Assembly (NCBI GenBank): GCA_024220525.1
Contig: JAMYWO010000112.1
Coordinates: 22,314 to 46,109, forward strand
Length of the DNA: 23,796 nucleotides
Source of the DNA: Cochliopodium minus
Lineage: Eukaryota > Discosea > Himatismenida > Cochliopodiidae
Direction of reading: 5' to 3'
Part shown: positions 1-9,976 of the stretch, in pieces
Numbering within the stretch: position 1 is the first letter of the stretch
How the letters are laid out: each line of letters begins with the position of its first letter
The notes under the pieces: model-generated
Told to the model about the DNA's origin: nothing
Database searches by the model: none
Seen by the model: only the letters and a program-made list of their open reading frames with translations
Position numbers and translations under genes: made by a program

Positions 1-332
1 CTGAGTGTAAGAGCAGATTATTTTGATTAAGATAAAGGACCAAAAATTTGAATAGACTTTTTGTATCAATATAATTCTTTTTTTGAATTAAAGAAAACTA
101 AATTCCAGAGCAAAATTTATTCTATTCTTTCCCAAAAGAAATATACTGTATTATTATACTAAATTTTTATTTTTTTAAAGTCACTCAATGATGAACTCTA
201 AATATTAATTTCATCCTTTATTGAACTGAGAAAAATAAAATATAAATTAAAAAAAATCTGTAGGGTGTATAATAGGTAAATTTTTTCTTTAATTACCTAT
301 ATTTTACTAATAACAATATTCTTTGAAAAATT
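1..332. other. Intergenic, left edge
   Basis: AT-rich DNA with no convincing exon. It leads into the start of the Asn/Gln-rich gene at 333. An in-frame TGA at 324-326 shows that gene does not extend upstream without another exon. I see no RNA gene or repeat here. Confidence 0.5.
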
Positions 333-2265
333 ATGATGTTAAGAAAGAGAATGGAAGATAATTTCAATAATTTGTTCCAAAATAATACATTTGAGGAGTT
401 TTTGCAAAATATGGAGGATAATAGTAATAATAATAATATGCAGGATGATAATATGAATATATTTCAAAATAACGGAATGGATATGATGAATATGAATATG
501 AATAATCCAAACACTTTTTTCCCAACTTATCCATTGCCATCAAATTGGGGAAATTTGATGAAGGATATAAAACTTAAAAATCAATCAGAACAAGAATTTC
601 CTCAACATAATTTTTTTATACCCACATTCCCACCAAAATGGAATGAGTTGATGACAGAAATTAATTTTTCAAAGCCATTACCACCACAACCACCACAATC
701 ACCATTATTTAACTTAAATTCAAATCAAAACCAGCAAGAAATCTATTTCCAACAACAATTAATGCAACAATGGGAGAGCATGCAAAAATTACAACAACTA
801 AATATACAAAAGCAAATGGGAAATATGAATCCAAGTAAGTTTATATTTAAAAAACGAGTTCATTTATCAATCTTCATAACAAATTCATTTAACAATTTTA
901 ATAATTTTTAGATCATACATCTACAGAACAATTAAACCAAAATAATGAAGATAAAAGTAATCAATGGAAAATACCTCCCGTTCAATTTCCTTATGTTCCT
1001 TTTTGGACTGGTGCTCCTTTGCCCTTTTCACCTCATTTATATCCTCAACATGTCATTCCCCCTTCAAAGATTGGTGATCAAACACCCAATATAAATAATT
1101 TGAAGCCCAATAGGCCAAGAAAGAATTCACTCACCAAGAAAGTATCCACCAAAAATGAACTTCTCAATGAAATAGAAAGTAAGAAAAGAACTCTTAACAA
1201 TCATATATCCTTTTATATTTCATAATATTGACAATTAATCTTGAATCTCAATTGATACAACTTTAATATTTATTATATTAATTACCCAAAATCACTTTCA
1301 TATTTTCTTAAATACAATTTTTATTCAAAAAAATGATAGAACTAAAGCAACAGTTGAATGAGAAGAGACAGATGTCAGAGTTATTGAGGAAGAAACTTCA
1401 AGAGAATGTTATTGAATTACAAGATTTGCGTAATCAGGGAATTGTGAGAGGGGTGATAGGTGATAATACTCCCAATCTCCTTTTAAATCAAAATCTCTTG
1501 AATATCCAACAAAATATGCATCTACAAAACATGCAATTTCAACAAATGCAAAATCAACAAAACATACAACAAAATATGAAACAAAATCAACAAAATATGC
1601 AACAGAATCCAAAACTCGATCAAATAAATCTCAATCAACAAAATATGCACCAAAATAATCAGCCAAATCAACCCAATCAACCTAATCTCCATCAACAACA
1701 AAGCAACATCCAACAAAATATGCAAAGACAAAACATACAACAACCCAATCTCAATCAACAAAATAATCAACAACAGAATATTCAACATAACAACATGTTC
1801 AGAGAGAATATGCAACAGCATTCAAACATGAAAAGAAAGAGTCCTCAAAGAGATCCTCAACAGAATTCCCAACTAGATATGAAAAGCAAAAATTCTTTCA
1901 ATTTTAATAGCAATCCTCGAAATAATTCTCAGAATACTAATATCAATCCCAATTTGAATACACCCAACAATAATAACAATTTCAATTTCAACAATAATTT
2001 AAATATAAATAGCAACAATCTCATTAACAATCCCAACAACAACGTCAACTCCACCCTCAATTCCAACCCTTTCTTTTTTGGCAACTCCAACTACCCTCTC
2101 AATCAACAACAGCTCATCAACAACAACAACAGGGTTCTCCAGCTCGACAATGAAAGACTCCTCGAAAGCCCTTCGGAAGAGACCAAGGGTGCTTTTGGAT
2201 CCAAAATCAATTTCGATAAAGTCAAAAGCAATCTCAAAAAGACCAATTCTAATTTTTCTATGTGA
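333..2265 (+). CDS. Asn/Gln-rich low-complexity protein with tandem Trp motif and coiled coil
   Basis: I do not recognise a named family. Three exons, 333-834, 912-1178 and 1340-2265, join in phase to give 564 aa ending in TGA. Introns are 77 and 161 nt with GTAAGT and GTAAGA donors. Residues 61-79 and 93-110 are two copies of a motif of the form F-(F/I)-P-T-(Y/F)-P-x(2-4)-W-x2-L-M-x-(D/E)-I, with Trp at about 72 and 103. A third Pro/Phe-rich stretch follows early in exon 2. The second intron falls inside a helix with charged heptads (NELLNEIEKLKQQLNEKRQM), predicted to be a coiled coil, and restoring that helix supports the chosen splice sites. The rest is Gln/Asn/Met-rich, prion-like sequence, with a short basic tail. 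There is no signal peptide or membrane segment. A scaffold or RNA-granule/transcription cofactor role is possible but is only inference. Confidence 0.8.
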
Positions 2266-3542
2266 TCTTCTTCTCCTTTCTTCTTTTTAAAAAGAGAATC
2301 TCTTAATTTTGAGATTTTTTTTTTTCACTCCTTCTTCTCTCCTTGGTTTTTTTATTTATTTTATAAAAATGAAATCACAGTATTTATTCTTTTCTTTTTT
2401 CTTCGTTTGGTGGGATTGATTGATCTTTCAAATCTGTCTCACTTATCGATGATAAAGAAAATACTTTTTTTTAATTTTTATGAAATAAGCAAATTTAATT
2501 AAAAAATGAATTTTCAAATTTATTATATTTCTTATTTTAATGTATCAACTTTTCTAAGAGTTTGTCATGTTCTTATGATTTCGAAAAATTCTTGATCTTA
2601 GTTGCTAGTGTTTCAAAAAGAGTATAATGGTAAAAAAATAATTCCGAGAAAGATGATCTCTTCAAATTTGGCCTTGTTATGGTAGGTGCTTTTACATATA
2701 ACTCGAAAACTTTCTTTGAAATCTGTTTTATCAGAGAAATAACCTTTAGGAATGTTTTTAAATAATTTTAAACAATACTTTGTTTAATTGAGTTTTTTCG
2801 TTTTGTGGTGGCTATCTTTCTTTTCTTAAAAAGTTGACAAAAGAAAAAGAACTTCTCCCCTTCTGAAGTACTAGGTCTACTTGTTGAGTATTGAATACAA
2901 TAGGTCAATGCACATGATTAGTACAAGCAAACCTGTTATTTAAATAAAGGATTTAAAAAAAACTTACAAAGGTAATGTTAAACTCTTGTTTCTGATTTTT
3001 CATGTTCGACCATTTTTTAAAATATTAATTCAAAGAGATAAACAAGATTTTACTGAATTCAACTGTTTATTGGTTTGTTAGTCTTGTGGATTTTTCTGTG
3101 GATTTTTCTGTGGATTTCACAATTTATTTTTTTTTTTTCAAAAAGATTATCAAAATTTTCAGAAATTTGAAAAAAGAAATAATTTAAAGAGGATTTCAAA
3201 ATTACATTGTTTCTTTAAAGTTCTCACAATGTAAAAGAATGAATATTTGTAAGAATATTTTAAAAATAAATCAAAAATAAATAAATTATTAAATATAAGG
3301 ATTAAATTGATTAAATAAATTTATTGAATGAAAAATTTTCTTAAAGGAAATAGAAGATAAAAGTTTGCTCGAAAGTAGGAGTTATGGATTTCAAGAATTA
3401 AATTTTAGAAAAGAAAAAACAATAAAAAGTGTTGAAAAATGCATACAATTTCCCTTTCTTTAATTGATGTCTTTTTGTTTTATGTAAAAATTTTGAATTT
3501 TCTTGGGAAGAATAAAAAAAAAAATTCAAGGTCTTAATAAAG
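2266..3542. other. Long intergenic region, no gene model
   Basis: About 1.3 kb between two plus-strand genes. The part around 2540-3120 is slightly less AT-rich than usual for spacer here and has short open stretches on the minus strand near 2620-2690 and 2830-2930. I could not connect these through phase-matched splice sites. It could hold an unrecognised small RNA, decayed exons or long UTRs. No tRNA cloverleaf or recognisable snRNA motif was seen. Confidence 0.4.
3085..3120 (+). repeat. Three tandem copies of a 12-bp unit
   Basis: TGTGGATTTTTC occurs perfectly at 3085-3096 and 3097-3108, then imperfectly from 3109 (TGTGGATTTCAC). It lies in the intergenic region, and no function is evident. 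Confidence 0.8.
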
Positions 3543-4860
3543 ATGTATTCGTGCAATGAATCTACTTGCAATTATCCTAAAACTGTAACATGTGAAGTTA
3601 ACGATTGCAATCAACAAAACAGCATTTGCTTGGCATGCAAAAAGAGTTTTCCATATCCAGGATATCAATTTTGTGGGAGAGAATGCGCGAGATCAATGCA
3701 ACAAAATAATCAAAATAAAATGATCTCAAATCAATATTTGAATTCAAACAATCAACATAATCAATTTTTCAATCCAAATCAAGAGTATAAACTCAATAAT
3801 CAAAATACACCTCATATTAATCAACAAAATACCAATCAACGAATCTGCATAGCTTGCAACACTTATTTTGCATATCCTGGCTTTCTATATTGCAGCAGAA
3901 TGTGCGCCAAATCCATCAGAAGCAAAATGCCGCAACAAAATAATACCTCCCCTTCATCTCCATCACAATTCAACAATGATAATGGAAGCAATATAAATAA
4001 TAATCAAATGGTGAATCAAAATAATGGATATCAACAAATAAACATGAGCATTCAAGAAAATCATAATCCTATAAATACATCCAATTCTTACAACATTCAG
4101 CCTATTAATCAAAATACTTTTCATAATAATAATCCTAATTCACAATCGAAGGGCAATTATGATCATAGCCAAACATCAAGAAGCGATAACGATCAGAAGA
4201 GGAACTATTGCAAAGTATGCAACAAATTGATGGATCTCCCAGGATATCCCTACTGCAGCAAAGCTTGTTACATCCAATCCCAACAAAACAATATAACATC
4301 CACAAATAATAAAATTGAAAATACAACAACACAAGAAATTTCCAAAGAAAATAATAATATTTCTCAGAATTATAATAATTTAAATAATAATTTTGACACT
4401 TCTCCTTCAATTCCTAAAAATGATTCCCTTGTGAATTATGAAAATAAGGAGTGGTCTTTTGATATGAACAACGTAGGGAAGAAGTTTGTTCCCAACGAAC
4501 AAGTCATCAGCACTCTTATCCTCGCTGGTTTCAAGAGACTTGAGATTATAAATGCAATGGATCTTTTGTTCGATGAAAAATCTGTAAAAAAAGTTTCTTA
4601 TTTTTATTTCTATTTTTTATTATTTTTGTTTTATTTTTTTTTTTTTATTATTTTTTAAGGATCATGAGGATTGGAAGAATATCGTTTTTGAAATTCGTAA
4701 ACAAGATAAAATTTGCAAAATCTGTTTTGTTAATGAGTGTGACGCGATTTTCCTTCCTTGCTCGCATTTAGGAGCTTGTTTGCTTTGTTCTCAAAATATG
4801 AAATGTTGTCCTTTTTGCGGTCAAGATGTTGATAAAATCAACAAAGTTTATCAAGTTTAA
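3543..4860 (+). CDS. Triple CxxC...YPGY...CxxxC zinc finger / UBA-like / RING-HC E3 ubiquitin ligase
   Basis: Two exons, 3543-4583 and 4660-4860, give 413 aa. The donor could instead be at 4593, also in phase, which would add three residues. Three copies of a small zinc finger, C-x2-C-x4-(F/L)-x-x-P-G-(Y/F)-x-(F/Y)-C-(G/S)-(R/K)-x-C, lie near residues 29-48, 102-121 and 223-242, separated by Asn/Gln-rich spacers. Residues about 304-345 look like a UBA three-helix domain (LILAGFKRLEIINAMDLL). Exon 2 encodes a canonical C3HC4 RING with Cys366, Cys369, Cys381, His383, Cys387, Cys390, Cys397 and Cys400. The LPCSHLGACLLC core is like IAP-type RINGs. RING-HC proteins of this kind recruit E2 enzymes and ubiquitinate substrates. 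The UBA-like part may bind ubiquitin. Targets of the three fingers are unknown; similar CxxC/YCSxxC fingers occur in fungal and amoebal proteins. The exon join and the RING are very secure. Confidence 0.92.
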
Positions 4861-5149
4861 AGAAAAGGAGAAAAAAGAAAAAAAAAATCTTTTTTTGTTT
4901 ACTTAAAATTTCTGTTTGTATTAAAATTCAATTTTTCATTTTATTTTATTTTTTATTTTATTTTTTATTTAGTACCAATTTTGAAATTAACCAAACAAAA
5001 ATAATGAAAAAGTTAATCTCCTTTTCAATACAATTTGAAATTAGATTATTTACCTTTTTTTATATTATTTGATAAAGTTAAACATTCAAGTTATTGTTGA
5101 GTATAAAAAATATTTTTTTTATCTCAAATTAAATTAAATAAAAAAAAAA

Positions 5150-5851
5150 ATGAAAACTTTTTTAGTTTATATATTCTTCTTGGTTCTTTGTATTCATTTA
5201 TCTTTATGCATGTTCAATCCAAATGACCAAAGAAATGCCAACAATAAGCCAAATTTGAAAGATCCCAATGCATATTTGGATTCAATCAGGCAGGAATACG
5301 CAAAGTATAGACAGGAATACAATAATGATGGGCTTTATTACAACTCATTGAAGAAGAGACAAGATGAAGTGATTGGAAAGAAATCAATGTATCCGAGTGA
5401 AGCATTACAAAGAGAATATGAAGCAAATAAAATAAAAATGGATAATCTAAAAATTAATATGGAGAGAACTTACAGGATAATGGAAGCACTAGATAACAAA
5501 TTGAATGAGGGAAATTCTCAATTGCCCAAAGTTTTTGTGGCTGGTGGAAGAGGAAGACCATCATCATCGAGAAGAAATTATAATCAAAGGAGAAATCCAA
5601 ATGCCAGACAGAGATATCAACAACAAGAAGATGAATATGATCCATATCAACAACAACAACAAAGAGGAGGATATCTCCAACAAGATGATTCTTATCAACA
5701 AGATTATGATCAACAAGAATTTGATCCTTATCAACAACAACAAGATCAATATGATCCTTATCAGCAACAAGAGTTTGGTGGGAGAAGAGGCAATAGAAGG
5801 AGCAGAGGTAATGGAAGAGCAAATCCAAGAAGAAATTTCAGAGGTTATTGA
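5150..5851 (+). CDS. Secreted Gln/Tyr-rich protein with DPYQQQ repeats and Arg/Gly tail
   Basis: Single-exon gene of 233 aa ending in TGA. Residues 1-20 (MKTFLVYIFFLVLCIHLSLC) are a textbook signal peptide: one basic residue, a hydrophobic core and a small/Cys end. Residues about 40-120 are charged and helical, with coiled-coil character (EANKIKMDNLKINMERTYRIM). From about 160 to 212 the sequence repeats (Y/F)DPYQQQ and related Gln/Tyr/Asp units. The last 25 residues are rich in Arg, Gly and Asn. There is no membrane anchor after the signal, so the product is probably secreted or packed in a vesicle, and could be a matrix, cyst-wall or adhesive protein. That role is inference. No family was recognised. 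The gene converges with the methyltransferase gene 218 bp downstream. Confidence 0.85.
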   Translation: MKTFLVYIFFLVLCIHLSLCMFNPNDQRNANNKPNLKDPNAYLDSIRQEYAKYRQEYNNDGLYYNSLKKRQDEVIGKKSMYPSEALQREYEANKIKMDNLKINMERTYRIMEALDNKLNEGNSQLPKVFVAGGRGRPSSSRRNYNQRRNPNARQRYQQQEDEYDPYQQQQQRGGYLQQDDSYQQDYDQQEFDPYQQQQDQYDPYQQQEFGGRRGNRRSRGNGRANPRRNFRGY

Positions 5852-6069
5852 TCTGAAGATAATCCCCTTTTATACCCAAATTTGTTTCCCAAATTGAAAG
5901 AAAAAATTAAAAATTCAATTTTCTTTAAAAATATTAAAATTTAGAAGACATCACTTCTTCGAAATAAAGATGTTTTCAATTTAATTTACTCTTAAAATTA
6001 TAATTTTGTTGTTGTTTATTTTGGGTTGAATTTCTTTTTAATTTGTATTTTCAAATTTATCATTTATGG

Positions 6070-8349
6070 TTAACTGTGGACAGTAGTCCATCCCTTTCTG
6101 TGGTAGTTGAGATCAGACCACAAATGTAGGAACTTTCCGTGACCTGTTTTCTCGTTGTAGTTTCCAGTGGGGAGAAGAGTTTCTATCAAATGATAAGCGA
6201 ACAAAGGTTTTCCTTCTCTTCCATAAGATGAAAATCTAAAAAAATTTTATTCAAAAAAATAATAAATAAAAAAATAAACCTATTGTCTTCTTGAGAAGCA
6301 TTAAAAACTTCTTTCATTCTAACAAAATCGAAAAAGACGTCAGGGCTTCTTTGATGTCTCAGTTCGACGGGATCTTTGACGTTCTTACGGAAAATGAGGA
6401 GGGTGAGTTTACTTTTGGAGAAGTAGGAAGATTCTTGCTCCAAAAAAGTGTTGTTCACTTTTTTTTTAACCCAAACGAAATTTTCTACATATGAATAGTT
6501 CCAGTTTTCCATCATTCTTTTTTAAAAAAAATTATTTCGACGAAATAAAAGGAAATAATTATTTGTTTAATATTATTTATTAGAAAAGCAAAAATTTTTT
6601 TTTTCTTCAGGTTTTTTATTTTATGTATTTATTCATTTTTATTTCAAAATAAATAGGTATTTTATTAATCAATTTTATTAGAATGAAAGAATTTGAACTA
6701 AAAATCTTTTAAAAGTATTTATGAAATTATTTATTTTCTTTTAAAGTATTTAAAAAATTCATTATTTTTGTTTTTATTATAAAAAATTTCTTTTTATTTT
6801 GATGTTATTACAAGACAGTGCTAGGGATCATTTCTTTCTCGGTCCAAATGAAGATAAAAAGGGAAGAGGCAGGCAAACTCATTTTTTTTAGATCATTAGT
6901 GTCCACACCCACTCCTTCTTTCGATTGGCATTTCCATGGTGGGTCCATCAATATTGCCAAATACTTTAATAAAAATTAGAAAATTTGGTAAAAAAATAAA
7001 AAATAAATAAAAACAAAAATAAATAAAATGAATTAAAAATTATTTCAAAAAAAATATTTAAAATAAAAACTTCAATTGAAAAATAAAATTTTAAATTAAA
7101 ATAAATAAACCAAAAAAATCAATTTTTTTTTTTTTTTTGATTACTTCTTCCTTGTTATTTTCTTTGTTATTCCAATCAGTGGAGACAATGTTTTCTACTT
7201 GGAGGTAGGAGGAACCTTTTGGAGGTTTTTGGTTTTTGGTCTCGTATGGTAAAATGTCCCGAGCCCATGACCCTGTATCTTTTGGTATTTTAACGTTTTC
7301 TTCTTTCAGTGGGTCTTTTGCTCTTAATAAAATTAAAGAAGAAAAAATAAAATGAAATAAAAAAAAATAAAATCAAAACAAAAAATTTAATAGATTATTT
7401 TCAAAAAAACATTCAAAATAATAACTAAAAAACTATTAAAAATATTAAAAAACTATTTATAATAAAAAAAACTTTTAAAAAAAAAAATTTTAAACAAAAA
7501 AATTTAACAGATTATATCATTTTAAATAAATGGAAAATTTTAAAAAAAACATTTTAACAAGAAAATAAAAAACTATTAAAATAATTTATTCAAAAAATTA
7601 AAAAACTATTTTAAATAATTTAAATATTAATCTTTCAAAAAACTATTTAAAAAGAATTTAAAATGTTAATCTTGCAAAAAAATTGTGATTAATAATAAAT
7701 AATTTTTATGAGAAAGAAAATTACTAAAAAAAAAATTAATTCTAAAAACATTCAAAAATAAAAAAAAATTAAAATTAAAAAATATTCAAAATTTATTACT
7801 TGACCTTTTTTCTGATGGTATACTTGTAACCATTCTCGTCAGTAACTTCACAAGTGAGCCTCTTTTTAAAGTTTTGAATGGCAGAACCACCATCAGAAAC
7901 ATTCTTTTTGTTCCCCCCACGAGGTTTGGAGGAGCCGTTCTTTTTGGGTTGGCTTCCGTTCTTGTTGGAGGAAGAGGAGGTTCCGCCGAGTTTTTTTTGG
8001 AGGTTTTTTCTTCTTGTCTTTTGTTCAGAGTCTTCTTCGTTGTTGCTGTTGAAGAAATTCTCCTCATCTCCTTCATTGAATGATTTACTAAACAAAAAAT
8101 GAAAATGATAAAAAAATATTTATTTATTTAAAATTGATTGGTGTGAATTTCTTTTTTTTTTTTATTAAATGATTGATTGTTTTTTTTATTTTTTGAATAA
8201 TCGAGTTTTTTATTTTTTTTTTGGATATATTTATTATTGATGATGTTTTGAATTATCAAAACCACAAAAATTAAGTTTCAAATCACCTTACAATTTAGTT
8301 AAATTAAAATAAACTTTTGGATTTTCCTTTTATTTTTTTTATGATGCAT
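6070..8349 (-). CDS. MT-A70 family N6-adenine methyltransferase
   Basis: Six exons on the minus strand: 8315-8349, 7800-8087, 7145-7322, 6812-6963, 6280-6516 and 6070-6235, giving 351 aa. Introns are 227, 477, 181, 295 and 44 nt, all GT-AG. MT-A70 enzymes move a methyl group from S-adenosylmethionine to N6 of adenine in RNA (METTL3 type) or DNA (MTA1/METTL4 type). The catalytic DPPW motif is at residues 174-177 (YLAILMDPPW). Downstream come FIFIWTEKEM, ENFVWVKKKVNNT, KLTLLIFRK, VELRHQRSPDVFFDFVR and a C-terminal KFLHLWSDLNYHRKGWTTV, in the usual family order. The N-terminal 100 residues are Ser/Asn/Lys-rich and probably disordered, with no CCCH fingers. The short tail and N-terminus suggest an MTA1- or METTL4-like enzyme rather than METTL3, but I cannot settle this by eye. 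Exon 1 (MHHKKNKRKIQ) is the least certain part: it fits in phase, but its donor is GTTTAT. Confidence 0.9.
7323..7799 (-). other. 477-nt low-complexity intron of the MT-A70 gene
   Basis: Lies between exons 2 and 3. It starts with GTAATA on the minus strand and ends in AAG. The plus strand is nearly all A with scattered T, built of drifting AAAAACTATTTAAA-like pieces. It is the longest intron in the gene and holds no open frame. Confidence 0.75.
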
Positions 8350-8621
8350 TTTAATTAATTTTTCTTTTGAAATTAAGAAATAATCATGGTTAAGAAGTTT
8401 GAATCCATTATCAAGTGACTTTTAATTTTTTATTTATTATAATTTTATTTAATATATTAAATATGATAGTTATGAAATATTATAAAATAAAATTTTAAGC
8501 GAAATAATATTAATAAAATAAATATTGAAAAGAAATGTTATGATATAAAAATGAAAGCTTGATGAATAAAGTAAAGAAAAATGAAATAAGATGGCAGATG
8601 TTATGAATTAAATTTTTTTTT

Positions 8622-9436
8622 TTACTCCTCTTCTTCGTCATTGGAAAATGAGTCTTCATATTCGTCGATATAGTTGAAATCTTCCTCGATCGTATTTTGA
8701 ACGGCATAACTAGATGTGATTTTGAAAATCTAAGTTCGGAAAATTAAAAAAGAAAAGATTAATGTTGAATTTAAGAAAGTAAAAGTATTTATCAGAATTA
8801 TTAAATTTTTTTTTTTGCTTTTTTATTTTTATTTTCAATTTGTAAACTTACTTCTTCATATTGATTTTCATCAAGCATTATTTCTTCTTTTTGATCATCT
8901 GAATTCTCTTCCTTGATATCATGCTTGCCATTCTCTTGCTGCTCTTTGTGGCCATTCTTTTCATTGTTTCCATTGACATGATTATCTCCTTTCTTCCAAC
9001 AAGAATTGATTAAATGGTGAGATAATAAAGATAAATAATCAAGAAAAAATTATTATAAAATATCGTTGAAAAAAATTTTTTTTTTTAAAGTCTACACAGT
9101 GTTAATTTTTTTTTAATAACTTACTTCCTTGATTACTTTCTCCTTATATTTATCAACTGCTTCAAATTTTTTCATTATAGATTCTATGGATTCTTCATCT
9201 TCCACATATCCAACATAATGTGATGAACTATATTATGTGCAAAAAGCAAATATATTAGGTATATAGAATTGAATATATGAGGTATCCAAAATAAGAATAA
9301 ATTTTGATTTATTTTCTTTTGAAGGGAGGATTATTTATTTAATTCGGTTTATCTCTTTTTTTTTGATAAATTTTTGAAATATTTACCTTGGTGTCTTGTT
9401 TTTGTTGGAGTTTCTCTTTGATCTTCTCGTACTCAT
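8622..9436 (-). CDS. Small acidic protein of unknown function
   Basis: Four exons, 9387-9436, 9125-9227, 8852-8992 and 8622-8729, join in phase to give 133 aa ending in TAA. Introns are 159, 132 and 122 nt. The start is a basic stretch (MSTRRSKRNSNKNKTP). Two segments look conserved rather than low-complexity: SSHYVGYVEDEESIESIMKK, near residues 18-37, and ITSSYAVQNTIEEDFNYIDE, near the C-terminus. Between them lies a charged, Asn-rich linker. The protein ends in an acidic run (DEYEDSFSNDEEEE). Basic head plus acidic tail recalls nuclear or chromatin-associated small proteins, but I do not recognise the family. Exon 1 depends on the ATG at 9436. The phase into exon 2 is right, but the first 16 residues are low-complexity, so the true start could differ. 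It is head to tail with the methyltransferase, 272 bp away. Confidence 0.75.
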
Positions 9437-9976
9437 GATGAATTTAAATTTAAAAATTATATATTCAAAACAAAGAAGAATTTTTTTTATATAATTTTTT
9501 TGAAAGGAGCAATAAAAATTTATGAAACAAAAAACTGTTATCAAATTAATTAAAAATACAATTATGAAAGTTTAAGATCTGGAATGATCAACATTCAGGA
9601 ATATATTTAAATAAAATAAAATATGTCAAAAAATGGCGCCATAAATAATTTGATAATCAATATCAATAATTCTGACAAACTTACACTTTGGAATGACCCT
9701 TGGTTTGCTTTCAATAAAACTGAACTGCGAAAATATACAATTTTTGTGTTAAAGTAAAATGAATAGAATAGGTTGATTGTGGAGAATTATTTTCGTAAAG
9801 AAAGAACAAGAATATTTTAAAAATTTAAAATTTCAGGAAATAAATAAAAAAATAAAAAAATAAAAGATAACATTAAATTATAAATAAATGAAAAATATGA
9901 AAAAAATTAAATAAAATATAATGAATGTTCTTGAAAAACAAAAATTTAAATTATTTTGAACTAAAATTTAAAATCA
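9437..9976. other. Spacer between CENP-K-like gene and small acidic gene
   Basis: 540 bp between the TAG of the upstream minus-strand gene and the ATG of the next one. It is AT-rich apart from a short exon-like patch at 9685-9724, described separately. It should contain the promoter and 5' leader of the small acidic gene. Confidence 0.45.
9685..9724 (-). other. Orphan exon-like 40-nt segment
   Basis: On the minus strand it is bounded by a good acceptor (TTTTCGCAG) and a strong donor (GTAAGT). Its base composition is less AT-rich than the surroundings. Two frames are open (one reads SVLLKANQGSFQS), but neither joins in phase to the small acidic gene using the ATG-start exon. It could be a 5' leader exon of that gene, an alternative first exon or a relic. 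Confidence 0.4.

Noticed and set aside
1522-1821. Leu/Ile-rich open frame on the minus strand
   Set aside because: It is the antisense of the Gln/Asn-rich exon, and CAA/AAT codons read backwards give Leu/Ile. No start context or splice logic supports it.
2540-3120. Possible small RNA or decayed exons in the less AT-rich patch
   Set aside because: No box motifs in the right order, no cloverleaf and no phase-matched exon chain. Left as unresolved spacer.
5454-5897. Overlapping open frames on both strands within the secreted-protein gene
   Set aside because: They are shadows of the Gln-rich repeat. Only the 5150-5851 frame has a signal peptide and an ATG.
7786-8076. Alternative Lys/Arg-rich frame on the minus strand
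   Set aside because: It starts with ATG but does not join in phase to the DPPW exon. The acidic/Ser-rich frame in the same exon does.
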